A stretch of DNA of 64,000 nucleotides from Prauserella flavalba (GTDB lineage: Bacteria > Actinomycetota > Actinomycetes > Mycobacteriales > Pseudonocardiaceae), in contig NZ_MASU01000001.1 of assembly GCF_003202235.1 (NCBI RefSeq), positions 1 to 64,000 on the forward strand. The letters run 5' to 3'. Made by a program: the position numbers and the translations under genes. Below are positions 44,098 to 52,934 of this stretch, piece by piece. Each line of letters starts with the position of its first letter. Within the stretch, counting starts at the first letter, position 1. A model generated the notes under the pieces. It had not been told where the DNA came from. It saw nothing but the letters and a program-made list of their open reading frames with translations, and searched no databases.

Positions 44098-44742
44098 CTA
44101 GGCCGTCCAGACGATCGGGTCGTCGGTGTACTCGTCGCCCTCGTCGAACTCGGCGCCGGTCACCTCCACCCCGTCCTGGGCCGCCTGCAGCGTGCACGTC
44201 TCGAACGTGGCGCCAGCGGTGGTGAACTCGCTGTCAGCGTTCTCGGTCTCGCACTTGCCCTCGACATCGCCGGTGATGACCACGCCGGTGCCGCGGCCGT
44301 CCGCGGTGATCGCGCGCAGGTCCACCGAGGCGTACGAGAGGTCGGTGCCGCCGACGTTCTCGACCTTGAACTTGATGAAGTAGGGCACGAGACCGTTCGC
44401 GCGTTCACCGAACTGCGCGAGGTCAGCGGGATCGCCCTTGTCGATCGCGGTCACGGTAACGGCGATCGTTCCGCTCTTGTCGGTTCCGTAGGTGAACGGA
44501 ATGGTCGCGGTCTCACCGACCTTAAGCTCCGTTCCCGGAGCGGTGGCCTCCACCGGAGCGGTGCCGCCCGCGGAGGGTGAGGAATCCGCGGACTCGCTGA
44601 CGGGCGACTGCTCGGACGACGTGGGGGCGGGCGGGGCCGTGGTGGCTTCGCCGCCTGCCGCGTCCTCCTCGCCGCCGCACGCGGCGAGGGTAAGACCGAG
44701 CGTGGCCACCGCGGCCACGAGTGCGAGACGTGGTTTGTGCAC
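44098..44742 (-). CDS. Secreted lipoprotein with DUF4352-like domain
   Basis: A 214-aa lipoprotein: signal peptide with lipobox LTLAAC, then an acidic Ser/Thr/Pro/Gly-rich linker to about residue 70, then a beta-rich domain (YFIKFKVENVGGTDLSYASV) resembling telokin-like/DUF4352 modules. GTG 44742 gives a standard lipoprotein signal; ATG 44775 is possible. Role unknown. Confidence 0.8.
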   Translation of the reverse strand: MHKPRLALVAAVATLGLTLAACGGEEDAAGGEATTAPPAPTSSEQSPVSESADSSPSAGGTAPVEATAPGTELKVGETATIPFTYGTDKSGTIAVTVTAIDKGDPADLAQFGERANGLVPYFIKFKVENVGGTDLSYASVDLRAITADGRGTGVVITGDVEGKCETENADSEFTTAGATFETCTLQAAQDGVEVTGAEFDEGDEYTDDPIVWTA

Positions 44743-44991
44743 TGATTCTTGCTTTCTGGTCGGGACAGCGTCCATGCTGGTCTGTCGGCTATCACGGTGG
44801 GGCGCAGGTGCCTCGAAGAAGGCTCGGCACGCCCGAGACGGACTGAGCCGCGAGATGGTGACGGCTCCTCTGGAGCCTTGCCTATTGCCACGACGCCAGC
44901 AAGGACATGTTCATTACACATCCGGACATCGATGTACGTCGATACAGGCCCCCGCGAGGCACGGCGATCTGGCAACCATCACGTTTGCGGC

Positions 44992-45237
44992 GTGAGCACA
45001 AGGGTGAGTTCTAGCGTATGGGCGTCCGGAGGACGGATCCCGCGCGTCGCGCATTCCGAGGGAGCCGAAGCGGCGGCGGTGGTCGCCGACCTGGCGGCGC
45101 GGCCTCGTAGTGCGGGGCCATTCACGATGGTGGGCCTAACGCTTCAGCATACGAACCGCGAAGTGCTGGTCGAAGGCCCTGAGATCATGATCCGCCCGGT
45201 GGGTACGCGCCGACAGATGGCGGGTGGTTCCCGATGA
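44992..45237 (+). CDS. Small hypothetical protein coupled to the DUF2637 gene
   Basis: An 81-aa frame from GTG 44992 (GTG 45004 also in frame) ending in ATGA overlap with the DUF2637 start. The C-terminal half (TMVGLTLQHTNREVLVEGPE) has mixed composition, unlike a shadow frame. No ribosome site is clear. Not recognised. Confidence 0.45.
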   Translation: MSTRVSSSVWASGGRIPRVAHSEGAEAAAVVADLAARPRSAGPFTMVGLTLQHTNREVLVEGPEIMIRPVGTRRQMAGGSR

Positions 45238-45995
45238 GCGCGGCGGCTGCCCCGGCTCGGCGGGACCGCGCTCTGTGGGTCCAGTGCGCCTGTACGGCAC
45301 TGGTCGCCTTGGGCGCGGCGTACGCCTCGTATCGGCACGGGCGCGAGTTCGCGTTGCGGTTCGGCGCGGACGAGGCCACGGCGGCTATCTGGCCGTTGAT
45401 CGTGGACGGGTTGTTGACCACGGCCACGGTCGAGCTGTGGAAGTCCGGACAGGGCCGCCGTGCGGGTGGTCGGTGGGCGGCGTGGTTGGCGTTCGTGTTC
45501 GGCATCGTGCTGTCGCTGTGCGCGAACGTGGCGGCGGCTCCGGAGTTGAGCGTGTTCGCCGTGGCGGTGGCGGCGTGCCCGCCGCTGGCGCTGCTGCTGG
45601 CGGTGGAGTTGCTCAATCGTGCGCTGAAGCGGCACCGCGCCGAAACCACTAGCGAGACCAGCGACGAGACCGCCGAGACGAGCGAGACCGGCGACAAGAT
45701 GACGTCCGTGGTGCGTCTCGCGGCGATCCCGGACGACTCTCGCCCGGCGGAGCCGACCGCCGAACAGCGGATGTGGGCGTACTACGTCACCGAGCGATCG
45801 AAGGGCCGCACGCCGACCGGCGCGGAACTGGACCGGATCGCGGGCACGAACAACTACGGCCGCCGAGTGTTGCGCCGCTGGCGCACAGTGGGCGGCCCAG
45901 CAGGGACCAGTGCCACGCGCGTGGCCGCCGCAGCGCCTCGTCGCCTCGGTGTGGACGGCCTACCGGCGCGTGACTCCGCGCAGGCGTCGGCGTAG
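45234..45995 (+). CDS. DUF2637 membrane protein
   Basis: A 253-aa protein with four TM helices in its first 130 residues (LWVQCACTALVALGAAYASY, AAWLAFVFGIVLSLCANVAA) and the DUF2637 signature region WPLIVDGLLTTATVELW. A Glu-Thr-rich linker (SETSDETAETSETGDK) leads to a C-terminal helix-turn-helix-like part (TPTGAELDRIAGTNNYGRRV). DUF2637 proteins are common on actinomycete plasmids and integrative elements; their role is unknown. Its end overlaps the LapA-like gene by 36 bases, tail-to-tail. Confidence 0.85.
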   Translation: MSAAAAPARRDRALWVQCACTALVALGAAYASYRHGREFALRFGADEATAAIWPLIVDGLLTTATVELWKSGQGRRAGGRWAAWLAFVFGIVLSLCANVAAAPELSVFAVAVAACPPLALLLAVELLNRALKRHRAETTSETSDETAETSETGDKMTSVVRLAAIPDDSRPAEPTAEQRMWAYYVTERSKGRTPTGAELDRIAGTNNYGRRVLRRWRTVGGPAGTSATRVAAAAPRRLGVDGLPARDSAQASA

Positions 45996-46337
45996 CTGCC
46001 AGATTCGCAGCGATCCGGCGATCGCGGTCAGCAGCACACCTGCCACGGCGGCCAGCAGCATCGCCACTGCCAGGGAGACGTGTCCGGTCGCGCCGAAGTA
46101 GGAGATCTGCACCGACTGCGTGTTCTGCAAGATGAAGATCAGCAGCAACACGAGCACGGCGGTGAACACGATGACGCCGATCCAGGTGGCGCTGGTGCGG
46201 GTGCGCCGCAACGGGCTGCGACCGACCGGGCCTGCTGCTAGTGGGGCAGTCTCGGCGACCGGCGCTTGCGGCGGCGGGGTCGAGTCGGCGGGCGTGGGGT
46301 GGGACTGTACGGGCCTGGTGGCCGACGTATCGGTCAT
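45960..46337 (-). CDS. LapA-family (DUF1049) membrane protein
   Basis: A 125-aa protein: Pro-rich N-terminus, then two TM helices (WIGVIVFTAVLVLLLIFILQ and AVAMLLAAVAGVLLTAIAGS) separated by NTQSVQISYFG, the LapA signature. The basic tail (RLRRRLRG-type) stays in the cytoplasm. In other bacteria LapA takes part in envelope assembly; here no more can be said. Confidence 0.82.
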   Translation of the reverse strand: MTDTSATRPVQSHPTPADSTPPPQAPVAETAPLAAGPVGRSPLRRTRTSATWIGVIVFTAVLVLLLIFILQNTQSVQISYFGATGHVSLAVAMLLAAVAGVLLTAIAGSLRIWQLRRRLRGVTRR

Positions 46338-46436
46338 GAGATGCCCCCTCTCTTAGGTGAGGGGCTACCTGTCCCACCCTACGCCGATCTGCGCGCGTCC
46401 ACACACGCCGCATCGTTCGAACGAGAATGCACCGGC

Positions 46437-46994
46437 TCAGGCGGGGGCGTGGAGGTGGCCGCCCTCGGTCTCCCAGCGCTGTTCCGGTGCTGGCTCGGCC
46501 GTCCTGGACGTCGTGCCCAGCGGGCTGCTGTCGCCGGTCGACGGGGTGACGCCGTTGCTGGCGAGATTGTCCGCCACGCTGGCGGTCGAGTCGTCGCCTG
46601 CGGCCGAGCGCAACACCGCGCGGGCCGTCCCGCCGGGTGTACCCGGCGGGACCACCAACAAGCTGACCCGGCGACCGTCCGAACCGATCACCTCGACGGT
46701 GTGCGCGTCCATTGACCGGAAGCCTCCGCAACGCACTACCCGCCCCTGAACCGGCATCTTCCGTGCCACCGCGTGCCAGGTGTCGAGGTGGTAGGACATC
46801 CGGCTGACCGGTCCGACCCATGCCCCGAGCGCGACGACCAGAGCGGGAAACTCGTTGGCCGGATCTTCGGAGTGCGGCCACCAACCGCCATCGACAAACC
46901 CGCGGGCCGCACCGGCCGGTTTCATCTGCAACCGCACTGCCACACCGACCTGATCGACAGGGGCTGTGTGGGAGAGATTCTGAGCCGAGATCAT
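46437..46994 (-). CDS. DUF5994-family protein
   Basis: A 185-aa soluble protein with the DUF5994 core: RLQMKPAGAARGFVDGGWWP, LDTWHAVARKMPVQGRVVR and HTVEVIGSDGRRVSLLVVPP. The family occurs in actinobacteria in multiple copies; function unknown. The last 50 residues are disordered and low in similarity. Confidence 0.82.
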   Translation of the reverse strand: MISAQNLSHTAPVDQVGVAVRLQMKPAGAARGFVDGGWWPHSEDPANEFPALVVALGAWVGPVSRMSYHLDTWHAVARKMPVQGRVVRCGGFRSMDAHTVEVIGSDGRRVSLLVVPPGTPGGTARAVLRSAAGDDSTASVADNLASNGVTPSTGDSSPLGTTSRTAEPAPEQRWETEGGHLHAPA

Positions 46995-47173
46995 CTCGGC
47001 GCTCCTGCCTCCGACCCGCTAAGCGGACCGGGGATAGCTACTGCGCCCAAGGCGGCACCCACATGCCCGTGGATACGTGGTCGCCTCCGGTACCTTCCAT
47101 CCTACGCCGAAAACACCTGCTCACCTCGGCTCGCCCCTCGCGATCTCTCACCGCAGATGAGCGGGTGTGGTGC

Positions 47174-48172
47174 TCAGGCGGAACCGGTGGCGCGGTCAAG
47201 TTCGGCGCGGACGCGGGCCAGCCGGTCGCGCCACCACGCCGCCTGTGCGGTGTCGGTCAGCGCGTAGGTGTCGAGCAGAGCGGGATCGGGCGTAGGCGGC
47301 GTGCGGGGCACCGGGAGGTAGCCGCCTGCCGGACGCAGCGAGTCGGCACCGGCCACGACATCGCCTTCCAGCAGCGAGAGCGTGCCGAGCCCGCAGGCGA
47401 AGTCGAGTTCGGGCAGTGCTCCGGCGAGGGCGAGTTGCGCCGCGAGTCCGACGCTGGTTTCCAGCGCGGAGGAAACCACGCAGGGCAGCCCAGCGGCTTC
47501 GGCGACGTGCAGCGAACGCCGCACGCCGCCCAGCGGCGTGCACTTGATCACGGCCACGTCCGCCGCGCCCGCGACCGCCACGCGCATGGGGTCCTCGGCG
47601 CGGCGGATGGACTCGTCGGCGGCAATACGCACATCGACCTGGCGGCGGACGGCGGCCAGTTCCTCGATGGTGCGGCACGGCTGCTCGACGTACTCCAGCC
47701 CGCCCGCCGCCTTGTCGAGCAGGCGGATGTGGGCGACGGCGGTGTCGATGTCCCAGACACCGTTAGCGTCCACCCGGATCGCCCCGTCCGGGCCGAGCGC
47801 GTCGCGAACGGCTTCCACGCGGGCGAGATCTTCGGACAGCGACTCGGGATGGTCGGCAACCTTGACCTTGGCGGTGCGGCAGCCCGACCGCGCGGTGATC
47901 TCGTGCGCGCGTTCCGGGCCGACCGCCGGGACGGTGCAGTTGATCGGGATGCCGTCACGTACCGGCTCCGGCCAGCCCACCGTGCATTGCTCGATCGTGG
48001 TGGCCAGCCAGGAGGCGGACACGGCGTCGTCGTAGTCGGCGAACGGACAGAACTCACCCCACCCGGCAGGGCCGTGGATCAGCATCCCCTCGCGCACGGT
48101 GATGCCCCGGAACCGGGCGCGCATGGGGATGGCGTAGACGTGGGCGGCGTCGAAGTCGATGTCGCTGGTCAT
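47174..48172 (-). CDS. menC: o-Succinylbenzoate synthase (MenC)-like enolase-superfamily enzyme
   Basis: A 332-aa enolase-superfamily protein with complete catalytic set: KxK in RTAKVKVADH, Asp in VDANGVWD, Glu in YVEQPC, Asp/Glu in IAADESI and Lys in IKCTPLGG. This matches OSBS (menaquinone pathway) but the same family includes N-acylamino-acid racemases. It is coupled to the XRE-TPR regulator (TGATG) and lies in the island, not in a men operon, so a role outside menaquinone synthesis is possible. Confidence 0.82.
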   Translation of the reverse strand: MTSDIDFDAAHVYAIPMRARFRGITVREGMLIHGPAGWGEFCPFADYDDAVSASWLATTIEQCTVGWPEPVRDGIPINCTVPAVGPERAHEITARSGCRTAKVKVADHPESLSEDLARVEAVRDALGPDGAIRVDANGVWDIDTAVAHIRLLDKAAGGLEYVEQPCRTIEELAAVRRQVDVRIAADESIRRAEDPMRVAVAGAADVAVIKCTPLGGVRRSLHVAEAAGLPCVVSSALETSVGLAAQLALAGALPELDFACGLGTLSLLEGDVVAGADSLRPAGGYLPVPRTPPTPDPALLDTYALTDTAQAAWWRDRLARVRAELDRATGSA

Positions 48173-49620
48173 CAGGTGGTGGAGTCCTCGTCTCGGCGAG
48201 CGCGGTTGCGGGTCAGCAGGTCGGTGATGCGCTCGTCCAACTCGCCGAGGTGCCGTGAGCTGGCGCGCAACGGTCGGACCTGTCGTTGCAGCGTGCGCAG
48301 CCGGTCGAGCGTGCGGGTGGAGCTGACCTGTGCGGCGGTGCGCACGGCGTCACGCCCGAGCGCTGCGGCGTGTTCGTAGTCGCGGCCAACGAGGTGGGCG
48401 GTGGCGAGGTCGGTTTGCACGAAGCAGCGGCTACGGACCCGCCACGGCTCGTAGGTGTCCATCGCTTGGCTGATCAACCGGGTGCCCTGCTCCGGTTCAC
48501 CCACGTCCCGCAGGCAGCGGCCGAGGTCGGCGGCGAGTTCGGCTTCGGTGTAGAAGGCCAGCCAGGCGGGTTCGTCGTCGGCACGGGCACGCTCGTAGCA
48601 GCGCTCGGCTTCCAGCACGGCCGTGCGGGTGGCGTTGGCTTCGCCGAGCAGGGCGTGCCCGCGCGCCTCGACGGCGTGCAGCAGGGCGGACAGCACGGGG
48701 GTGGCCTTGCCGTCCGTGACGCTGTGACCGGCGCGGGCGAGCGCGATGGCTTGGCGGGCGTGGCGCAGCCGGTCGTGTTCGGTGAGCGCGCCGTGGCCGA
48801 TCTGCACGGTGAGGCGGCTCATGTGGGACAGCACGTTGGCGGCGTAGAGCCGATCACCCGCGCTCATGGCCAGGTTGAGTGTCTGGATGTAGTAGCGCTG
48901 GGCCAGCGAGTGGCGGCCCACGTCGGCAGCCATCGAACCGGCCAGCCAGGAGGCTTGGGCGACCGCGCCGAGCAGCGCTTTGCCGGTCTTCTCCGAGTAG
49001 CTGCCGTGCATGACCGTGCTGGCCTCGCGGTGCAGCAACTGCACGATTTGCTCACGGACGCGGCCCGAGCCGTACCGGTGATCGAGCCGGCGCAGGTGGG
49101 CGATGTTCTCGGTGATGATCTCGACATCGGGCATCCCGATGCGCTTGCCCGCGACCCGCGCGGTGTTCTCTGTGGGCGGCACGGTGAGCGCGAACAGCGC
49201 AGGTTCCGAGAAGGCCGCCGCCGTGAAGGCGGAGCCCAGCAGGAACGTGCGCCGATCCATGTCCCGTCCCGACAACTCCACAACCGTGCGAACCGTGCCG
49301 TCCAGTGTGCCTGAACACTGGAGCCCGTCGTACCGATCATCGGATGCGGGCGTGCGATCGGCAAACCCGCACTCGGTGACGCTGATCTCGCGGTGCAGGT
49401 GTCGGGACAGCACCTTGGCGACGAGCCGGGGCACCGGCCAGCGTGGCTGGGAGCCGTCCAGCATCCGCTTCACCGAGGTGGTGTTGGTGCCGACGTGCAC
49501 GCCTTCCTCCGCGCCCGCCGTCACCACGGCGCGCGCGAGCGCGGCGTTGCTCATTCCCGCCTCGTCCAGCAGCGCGCGCAGCGCGGTGTTGCTGTCGCCC
49601 GCTCGGCCGTCGCGGCCCAT
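48172..49620 (-). CDS. XRE-type regulator with TPR-like helical C-terminus
   Basis: A 482-aa protein. N-terminal HTH region (LDEAGMSNAALARAVVTAG, TTSVKRMLDGSQPRWPVPRL) is followed from about residue 160 by helical TPR-like repeats. Many actinomycete clusters carry such XRE-TPR regulators. A short hydrophobic segment with an Arg pair (DMDRRTFLLGSAFTAAAFSE) looks like a Tat signal remnant in an internal position. ATG 49620 is chosen; upstream in-frame starts exist at 49629 and 49650. Confidence 0.8.
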   Translation of the reverse strand: MGRDGRAGDSNTALRALLDEAGMSNAALARAVVTAGAEEGVHVGTNTTSVKRMLDGSQPRWPVPRLVAKVLSRHLHREISVTECGFADRTPASDDRYDGLQCSGTLDGTVRTVVELSGRDMDRRTFLLGSAFTAAAFSEPALFALTVPPTENTARVAGKRIGMPDVEIITENIAHLRRLDHRYGSGRVREQIVQLLHREASTVMHGSYSEKTGKALLGAVAQASWLAGSMAADVGRHSLAQRYYIQTLNLAMSAGDRLYAANVLSHMSRLTVQIGHGALTEHDRLRHARQAIALARAGHSVTDGKATPVLSALLHAVEARGHALLGEANATRTAVLEAERCYERARADDEPAWLAFYTEAELAADLGRCLRDVGEPEQGTRLISQAMDTYEPWRVRSRCFVQTDLATAHLVGRDYEHAAALGRDAVRTAAQVSSTRTLDRLRTLQRQVRPLRASSRHLGELDERITDLLTRNRARRDEDSTT

Positions 49621-49840
49621 CCCGGTCACATCCTGGCGTACTCGTCCCATTGCTGGCCGTAGTCGATCGTGGCGCACCGGCCCATGTCCTGTGAAGCCCC
49701 GCGCGCGAAGTGGGACCGAAGTGGGACCCCCGGACAGCAAGCGGACGCAGTGCCACGCAACCCTGACTGCCATCTAGCTGAGCTGGGCGTTTGTCTGGTG
49801 GTGACGGATCACTGACCGACCGTTGCCAAGGAGACGAGAC

Positions 49841-50341
49841 ATGGCCACGCCGACGATCACCGCCGCACAGGGCGGCGACGAGCCCCACCAAGAGCCGCCC
49901 ACGTCCGGGCTGACCGCGACCGCTGCCCACTACGCAGGGTGGGAATGGCTGGTCCTGCGAGCCGATGATCGGCTGCTGCTGACCACCAACGAACGGGTCA
50001 GCGCGGTCGAGCTGCCCGCCGCGATCGGTGCGGAGGTACAGCACTACCTCACGGTGCGGATGCTCGCCGGACCGGTGATCGCCCTGCCGGGCGCGCCGCG
50101 CCGTTGGCTGTTGCTCACCGAGTCCGCGGACGAGTCCGCCCCGGTCAACCTCGTCCGGCTGCGTGCCCGTGGCGCGCTGACGCACCGCTGCGGGACGTTG
50201 GTACCGCTGCCGCCGAGCCGCCTGGAATCCGGCGTCGTGACCTGGCAGGTGCCTCCGTCGCTGGACGGCCCGTCGCTGCCGCCGTTCACCGCCGTGGTCG
50301 CGGCGGCTCGCGCGGTGACCGAGACGGTAGGGCTGGCGTGA
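49841..50341 (+). CDS. Hypothetical protein of the radical-SAM cassette
   Basis: A 166-aa protein beginning MATPTITAAQGGDEPHQEPP, start fixed by AAGGAG. The middle (VQHYLTVRMLAGPVIALPG, then RRWLLLTESADESAP) is faintly like the bifunctional primase/polymerase N-terminal fold, but I would not assign it. Divergent from the XRE-TPR gene and leading into the radical-SAM gene on the same strand. Confidence 0.65.
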   Translation: MATPTITAAQGGDEPHQEPPTSGLTATAAHYAGWEWLVLRADDRLLLTTNERVSAVELPAAIGAEVQHYLTVRMLAGPVIALPGAPRRWLLLTESADESAPVNLVRLRARGALTHRCGTLVPLPPSRLESGVVTWQVPPSLDGPSLPPFTAVVAAARAVTETVGLA

Positions 50342-50368
50342 CCACGGCATACCACGGCGCATGAGCGG

Positions 50369-50623
50369 GTGAGCGCGCCGATGTGCGTCTGTGGTTGGCA
50401 ACTCGTCGCGGTGACGGTGCTGCTCCAACTCCTGATCCTCGCGTACGGCGAGATCGAGGGACGCCGCCGTAGTGCGGCCGATCACCAACCGGTGGACGCC
50501 GCCACGACCGCCGAGTGCGGCCCCACGGCCCGACACCGCACGGGCGAACCCGTGCAGGCGCTGCGTGCCCGCCACGACGCCGAGACGCTGCCCTACTACC
50601 CACCGCCCCGCAAGACCACCTGA
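50369..50623 (+). CDS. 84-aa small membrane protein before the radical-SAM gene
   Basis: One TM helix near the N-terminus (WQLVAVTVLLQLLILAYGEI), then a polar tail ending LPYYPPPRKTT. The GTG start has no clear ribosome site; ATG 50381 is an alternative. As a small gene next to a radical-SAM enzyme it could be a modified precursor peptide, but the TM helix argues for a membrane protein. Confidence 0.45.
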   Translation: MSAPMCVCGWQLVAVTVLLQLLILAYGEIEGRRRSAADHQPVDAATTAECGPTARHRTGEPVQALRARHDAETLPYYPPPRKTT

Positions 50624-50734
50624 CCGCTCCGGCGACGCGGGCGCGGCCCCCTCCCGCACACGGCCCCTGCGCCGCCGGAGCACCCCACGCGGCACGCCGC
50701 AGCCCGTACCCCGACCGGGCTCGACATGCCGCAC

Positions 50735-50770
50735 CCGGCACCCGGCGTGCCCCCGCACGCCGGGTGCCGG
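50735..50770 (+). promoter_or_regulatory. Strong GC hairpin upstream of radical-SAM gene
   Basis: CCGGCACCCGGCGTGC and its perfect reverse complement, 16-base arms with a CCCC loop, ends 41 bases before the radical-SAM ATG and about 110 bases after the small gene. It could end the upstream transcript or attenuate the next gene. Confidence 0.55.
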
Positions 50771-50811
50771 TCTCCCGATCCCCACCGCAACCACGGAAGG
50801 GCCACGACCCG

Positions 50812-51894
50812 ATGTTCCCCACCGGAATCCCTGTCCACGTCGAGAAGGACAAGACGGTGCGCCTGAAGGTCCACGATCCCTGCGGGCTGACCTGCAACTT
50901 CTGCCACAACGAGGGCACCCCGGTCGTGGTGGACAACCGCCGCCGGCCGCTCGGCGACTTCACCACCGCCGGCCCCAGCGGACGCGTGTCGATCTACGCC
51001 GCCACCAACGGCGCGGCCTTCCTGCCCGCCGCAGTCCCCGACAACGAGCAGTTCGGCGAGGCGCTGACCATGTTAGGCAACGCCCTGGACCTCACCGAGC
51101 TACACCTGACCGGTGGCGAACCGACGTTGCATCCCGCCGTGGCGCGGCTGACGAAGATCGCGGTGGACGCCGGGTTCCGGGTCGGGATGACCTCCAACGG
51201 TGAGCGCGGTGACCGGGTACTCGCCGACTGCGCCGCCGCTGGGCTGGACCGGGTGAACTTCTCCGTCTTCGGCACCACGGCCGCCGAACTCGCCGAGGTC
51301 CAGCACGCCCGCTACCGCGACCCCGACCGCGCACAGCGCAAGATCGACGCCCTGAAACGCTCCATCGCCGAATGTGAGGCGCACGGGATCAAGGCCAGCG
51401 CCAACATCGTGGTGCTCGACCACAGCCACGCCCCGCGCGTGCACCGCCTGCTGGACGAATACTCCCCGTACCTGTCGGTGCGGCTGCTCAACTCGCTGGA
51501 CCACGGCCCGGTCTCGATCGAAGCCATCGAACGCATCCTCGCCGAGCGTGGCGCGGTCGCCGAGGCCCACTACATCACCGCTGGTGTGTCCGGCGCACGC
51601 ACCGCCTACCGGCTGCCGGACGGACGGCGGGTGTTCTTCAAGCAGATCCGGCCCGTGCGGCTGCCCGACACGTGCGCCGGGTGCCGGTTCAACAACGACA
51701 CCGACTGCCAGGAAGGCTTCTACGGCGTGCGGCTCTACTACGACCGCACCGGCCGCTACCAGGTCGGCGTGTGCATCCAGCGCATGGACCTGTGCATGCC
51801 GCTGGACGAGTTCGTGACCAGCCCGAAGCGCGCCGAGATCCTCGCCCTGCGCGAAGCCGAGTACCAGCGGCTCACCACCCGCCTCGCCGGATAA
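50812..51894 (+). CDS. Radical-SAM protein with C-terminal auxiliary-cluster cysteines
   Basis: A 360-aa radical-SAM enzyme. The [4Fe-4S]/SAM motif is Cys24-Gly-Leu-Thr-Cys28-Asn-Phe-Cys31 (CxxxCxxC), followed by LTGGEPTLHP (GGE motif). The C-terminus has TCAGCRFNNDTDC and GVCIQRMDLC, enough cysteines for an auxiliary cluster, as in MoaA or SPASM/twitch proteins. ATG 50812 after GGAAGG. Followed 35 bases later by a CYTH-domain gene, an unusual pairing. Confidence 0.88.
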   Translation: MFPTGIPVHVEKDKTVRLKVHDPCGLTCNFCHNEGTPVVVDNRRRPLGDFTTAGPSGRVSIYAATNGAAFLPAAVPDNEQFGEALTMLGNALDLTELHLTGGEPTLHPAVARLTKIAVDAGFRVGMTSNGERGDRVLADCAAAGLDRVNFSVFGTTAAELAEVQHARYRDPDRAQRKIDALKRSIAECEAHGIKASANIVVLDHSHAPRVHRLLDEYSPYLSVRLLNSLDHGPVSIEAIERILAERGAVAEAHYITAGVSGARTAYRLPDGRRVFFKQIRPVRLPDTCAGCRFNNDTDCQEGFYGVRLYYDRTGRYQVGVCIQRMDLCMPLDEFVTSPKRAEILALREAEYQRLTTRLAG

Positions 51895-51929
51895 CGTCCA
51901 CCACTGATCACCATCGGAAGGAGCCCGCA

Positions 51930-52460
51930 GTGCCCATCGAGCACGAAGCCAAGATCCTCGACATCGACCCCGACGCCATGGAACAGCTGATCCTGGACAA
52001 GGGCGGCCAGAAGCTCGGCGAGCGGTTCATGCGCCGCTACGTCTACGACATCACCCCTGGCGACCAGTCCAAGTGGATCAGGCTCCGCGACACCGGCGAC
52101 GAGACCACGCTGACCGTCAAGCAGATCACCAGCGACGCCATCGACGGCACCCACGAGATCGAAGTGGGCGTCGACGACTTCGCCGCCACCAACGCACTGC
52201 TGAACGTGCTCGGCTTCACCGCGAAGTCCTACCAGGAGACCAAGCGCACCAGCTTCATCCTCGACGGCGCACAGGTCGAGATCGACACCTGGCCCCAGAT
52301 CCCCCCGTACTTGGAGATCGAAGCCGGGTCCAAGGACGAGGTGGTCAGGGTCGCCGGACTGCTCGGCCACACCGAAGCCGACCTGACCGGCGAAAACACC
52401 ATCAAGATCTACGCCCGCTACGGCATCGACCTGAACACAATCCCCGAACTGCGCTTCTGA
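51930..52460 (+). CDS. CYTH-domain protein (class IV adenylate cyclase-like)
   Basis: A 176-aa single-domain CYTH protein: N-terminal ExExK signature in IEHEAKILDID, then basic/acidic strand pattern (KWIRLRDTGDETTLTVKQ, HEIEVGVDDF, YLEIEAGSKDEV) of a tunnel fold that binds a triphosphate and metal. Members are class IV cyclases, thiamine triphosphatases or tripolyphosphatases. GTG 51930 is set by GGAAGGAG. Coupling to radical SAM suggests it acts on a phosphorylated substrate in the same pathway. Confidence 0.88.
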   Translation: MPIEHEAKILDIDPDAMEQLILDKGGQKLGERFMRRYVYDITPGDQSKWIRLRDTGDETTLTVKQITSDAIDGTHEIEVGVDDFAATNALLNVLGFTAKSYQETKRTSFILDGAQVEIDTWPQIPPYLEIEAGSKDEVVRVAGLLGHTEADLTGENTIKIYARYGIDLNTIPELRF

Positions 52461-52483
52461 CCATCGCCACCCGTCCACCGCGT

Positions 52484-52538
52484 CCGCACGCCCGCGCACT
52501 GCCGATCGGCCCTGCGGGCGTGCGGCCCCCGCACGCCC
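52484..52538 (+). promoter_or_regulatory. A-B-A' alternating hairpin upstream of the 125-aa gene
   Basis: CCGCACGCCCGC (52484-52495) pairs perfectly with GCGGGCGTGCGG (52514-52525), while the same B segment also pairs with CCGCACGCCC (52529-52538). The two stems exclude each other, as in an attenuator. It ends 18 bases before the GTG at 52557, next to the AGGAG ribosome site. Confidence 0.5.
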
Positions 52539-52556
52539 ACCAGGAGCCCGCCAACC

Positions 52557-52934
52557 GTGAGCGCCATGCCCGCGCAAGCAGCCCAAGAGCTGGGCCGACG
52601 CCTCCACACCGCAGGCTTCCGCCCGCTGCCCGACGTCGATGACGACGGCGGGTTGATCGGCACCCGGCTCTGGCGCGTCCGAGCCGGATACGTCGAATAC
52701 CTCGCGCTGCGCCCCAGCGGACTCGCGCACGCCGTCCGCGCCGAGGCCCGGTTCGACTATCGCCGCCCCGCCGAACACGGCGCGGTGGTCGAACACCGGT
52801 TCGGCCACGCCACCAACGCCCTGAACTGGCTACTGAACAGCGCCGACACCACAGGTGGGCGACTGCCCCGACCCTACGCCCCGCCCGCCAGATCGTGGCC
52901 GCCGAGCGAGCCCGACCCCGACGAGATCAACTGA
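52557..52934 (+). CDS. Hypothetical protein after the CYTH gene
   Basis: A 125-aa soluble protein (LGRRLHTAGFRPLPDVDDDG, VEHRFGHATNALNWLLNS). GTG 52557 after AGGAG; ATG 52566 is alternative. Not recognised. Being downstream of the radical-SAM and CYTH genes, it may share their transcript, subject to the alternating hairpin before it. Confidence 0.6.
   Translation: MSAMPAQAAQELGRRLHTAGFRPLPDVDDDGGLIGTRLWRVRAGYVEYLALRPSGLAHAVRAEARFDYRRPAEHGAVVEHRFGHATNALNWLLNSADTTGGRLPRPYAPPARSWPPSEPDPDEIN

Noticed and set aside
50369-50623. Calling the 84-aa protein a RiPP precursor for the radical-SAM enzyme
   Set aside because: It has a TM helix and no repeated core or known leader; position alone is not enough.
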